Below are positions 62,148-64,000 of a stretch of 64,000 bases of DNA, piece by piece. The position numbers and the translations under genes are program-made. The notes beneath the pieces are model-generated. The model made no database searches. It saw only the letters and a list, made by a program, of their open reading frames with translations, and had not been told where the DNA came from. The number at the start of each line of letters is the position of its first letter. Position 1 is the first letter of the stretch. Source of the DNA: a virus; the IMG/VR virus record IMGVR_UViG_3300044655_000639, positions 1-64,000 of that record. One strand, written 5' to 3'.

Positions 62148-62516
62148 ATGGCAGCAGTAACACAGTTTACAATCACTAAAGGTAATGAACTAGAGTTCTA
62201 TATCATCATAAAAGAGAATGGTACAGTATCTCCTCTAGTACTAGATCCTGCTGATACATTCTCATATAGCCTAGTCAATAAGAAGCATGGTACTAAGGTA
62301 GTAGAAGATGTTCCTATGACTATAGTTGACGGACCAAATGGTAAGATCAAAGGAGTTATAACCGCTGAAGTAAGTGCTACTCTACCGCATAAGGTAGGTA
62401 GTGCTGAAGATGGGTATATCCCAAGAGCAAGTCTACGTCTAATAGTGAATGGAGATACTGCTGCTCAAGGTATGTTCGTAGCATCTATCGAAGATGTATA
62501 TGTTATAGTAGGATAA
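62148..62516 (+). CDS. 122-residue beta-rich virion protein
   Basis: Starts MAAVTQFTITKGNELEFYII; YSLVNKKHGTKVVEDVPMTI and LRLIVNGDTAAQGMFVASIE are beta strands of an Ig-like fold. AAGGAG precedes the start. Probably a head or neck component. Confidence 0.6.
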   Translation: MAAVTQFTITKGNELEFYIIIKENGTVSPLVLDPADTFSYSLVNKKHGTKVVEDVPMTIVDGPNGKIKGVITAEVSATLPHKVGSAEDGYIPRASLRLIVNGDTAAQGMFVASIEDVYVIVG

Positions 62517-62519
62517 GTC

Positions 62520-64000
62520 ATGGATATTGAAGTAGAATCTCCAATAACAGTAGAAGCTGAAGTACAGACATATACACTAGTATCTGATGATATCTATGTA
62601 AGAAGATATGGCACATCCAACATACCTCCATGGTATGCTAGTATGATAGAAAGTCTCATAGCTAACTCTGGAACGATAGCAAATATGGATGATGTCATAC
62701 AATATTTAAGTAGTCTAGAATCAGGATACAACACAAAGTTCTTCAACCTAGAGACAGTAGATTCTGAGACAAACGCACTGCTATCAAGTCTGGTATCGAC
62801 TACTGGAGGACATACGGCAGCAATAGCAAGTCTAGATATTACAAAGACTGATGCTGACAGTGCTCTAGCTATAGCTCAAGATACAGTAGCAGCATACTTC
62901 AATGATGGAAGTGCAGGAGCATTCTTTGATAGTAAGATATCAACATATGCAAGTAATGTGGAAGCTAATGCTAATAACATCTCAGTACTAGGTGCGACAC
63001 TCAATGGAGTGTCTGCTAGAATTACTACTGTAGAAGATGTAACAATATCCCAAGGACTGGATATCCAAACTCTACTAGCATCTACAGATGGGAGTGTAGA
63101 TACATACTACCAACCTGAAGCACCAACCACAGCTAATTATGGTGACTGGTGGATAGATACAGATTCTAATCCTATCAGAGCTTATAGATATGAAGATAGC
63201 AATGGATTGAATACTGGTACTCTAATATGGACTGATAGATCTACTGATGTAGTAGCAATGACATATATCAATGTATGGAAAGACAATACAAGAATAGATA
63301 ATATCATAGACGGTACTACAGTAATAAGTATTGACAATGCAAGGGTAGGGGATATAAACATAGCTGCATACGTAGCCTCTGAGATAGACAAAGAAGTTGT
63401 AGTATATAGTGGAAGCATTCCTCCTCGTATAAGTACAGAGCCAGGAGGGCTACATCCTGCTACTGCTAAAGCAAATGATATCTATATCCAAAAGACTACT
63501 GCTACAAGTGCAAGTGGTGTAGTAGTAGATGTAGTAAATACATATACATACAATGGATCAATATGGGTAGTGACAGGTACAAATAATAATTTGACTGCAC
63601 TAGCTGATATGGCTGATGGTAAGAGAACAATATACAGAGGAACAACTGCTCCAACAAGCCCTGATGTAAATGATATCTGGATACCAGAAACAGGTGTAGT
63701 AGGATACCTAGCAGGAGGACTCTACCAATGGACAGGTACTGTATGGTTGGAAACTACAAGGTACACTGATGATACAGCAGTAACTGATTTTATCACTGAT
63801 ACATTCCTACCATTCAAAGACTTAGTAGATGCACAACTAGACAATCAGATAATATCATGGTTCAAAGAAGTACCTCCAACACTAGCTAATGAGCCTGCTT
63901 CACTATGGACTACTACAGTACTAAAAGATGAGCATCTAGCAGATCTATACTATGATACTGTAAGTGGTATAGCGTATAGATTCAACAAGAGTGCTGCTGG
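62520..64000 (+). CDS. long fibre-like virion protein (3' end outside the window)
   Basis: Open to the window edge, 493 residues seen. AGGA precedes the ATG. Helical coiled repeats (NALLSSLVSTTGGHTAAIAS, NANNISVLGATLNG) are followed by several repeats of a motif like PTTANYGDWWIDTDSNP, RISTEP...NDIYIQKT, PTSPDVNDIWIPET and LANEPASLW, typical of phage tail-tip or central fibre proteins. Confidence 0.75.
   Translation, partial: MDIEVESPITVEAEVQTYTLVSDDIYVRRYGTSNIPPWYASMIESLIANSGTIANMDDVIQYLSSLESGYNTKFFNLETVDSETNALLSSLVSTTGGHTAAIASLDITKTDADSALAIAQDTVAAYFNDGSAGAFFDSKISTYASNVEANANNISVLGATLNGVSARITTVEDVTISQGLDIQTLLASTDGSVDTYYQPEAPTTANYGDWWIDTDSNPIRAYRYEDSNGLNTGTLIWTDRSTDVVAMTYINVWKDNTRIDNIIDGTTVISIDNARVGDINIAAYVASEIDKEVVVYSGSIPPRISTEPGGLHPATAKANDIYIQKTTATSASGVVVDVVNTYTYNGSIWVVTGTNNNLTALADMADGKRTIYRGTTAPTSPDVNDIWIPETGVVGYLAGGLYQWTGTVWLETTRYTDDTAVTDFITDTFLPFKDLVDAQLDNQIISWFKEVPPTLANEPASLWTTTVLKDEHLADLYYDTVSGIAYRFNKSAA

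Noticed and set aside
1-64000. CRISPR array, insertion sequence, integrase or repressor
   Set aside because: No regularly spaced repeats, transposase, integrase or lysogeny repressor were seen; the gene content is that of a lytic phage.

Overview
The window is 64 kb of a lytic, N4-like podovirus genome (Schitoviridae type). The signs are a 3228-residue virion RNA polymerase with all single-subunit polymerase motifs, a second T7-like RNA polymerase, an N4 gp56-family major capsid protein, a paired AAA ATPase and VWA-like protein, a family-A DNA polymerase, a primase-helicase, and a large portal and terminase. The host cannot be proven from sequence. The AT-rich composition and a host-like lysis cassette (YfiM-like protein, PAS-domain protein, small coiled-coil membrane protein, M15 peptidase) resemble what is seen in Campylobacterota prophages, so such a host is a low-confidence guess.

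Layout. (1) 1-9.8 kb, rightward: the end of a late gene, then the giant virion RNA polymerase, closed by a terminator hairpin where it converges with the leftward genes. (2) 9.8-37.5 kb, leftward early/middle genes, read from right to left: small membrane and unknown genes and the T7-like RNA polymerase (33-37 kb); a frameshift-encoded lytic transglycosylase, thyX and a tRNA region (29-33 kb); SF1 helicase, DNA polymerase, a structured noncoding stretch, AAA/VWA pair and primase-helicase (19-29 kb); PD-(D/E)XK exonuclease, Sak4-like ATPase and SSB-like protein (15-18 kb); then nrdA/nrdB and MazG-like genes (10-14 kb). Most neighbours overlap by ATGA or TAATG. (3) 37.5-37.95 kb: divergent control region. 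(4) 37.95-64 kb, rightward late genes: terminase, adaptor-like protein, two long fibre-like genes flanking the lysis cassette, further tail genes, portal, scaffold-like protein, capsid protein, and a fibre-like gene cut off by the window end.

How it fits together. By analogy with N4, the virion polymerase would be injected to transcribe the first leftward genes, the T7-like polymerase would take over middle genes, and host sigma-70 polymerase would read the late genes; a near-consensus sigma-70 promoter lies before the fibre gene at 48.0 kb. Ribonucleotide reductase, ThyX and MazG-like proteins supply nucleotides for the phage replisome. Three free-standing homing-type endonucleases (beside nrdA, between tail genes, after the portal) and an abrupt change of codon style in the fibre/lysis block show mosaic evolution.

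The most unusual points are a textbook -1 frameshift signal (slippery CCCAAAG, 5-nt spacer, 7-bp stem) that joins a membrane/coiled-coil protein to a lytic transglycosylase domain; a DEDDh exonuclease domain lying between motifs B and C of the virion RNA polymerase, with a HEXXH motif further on; a family of short inverted repeats near the second RNA polymerase gene; and structured noncoding stretches at 24.4-24.75 and 29.2-30.0 kb.
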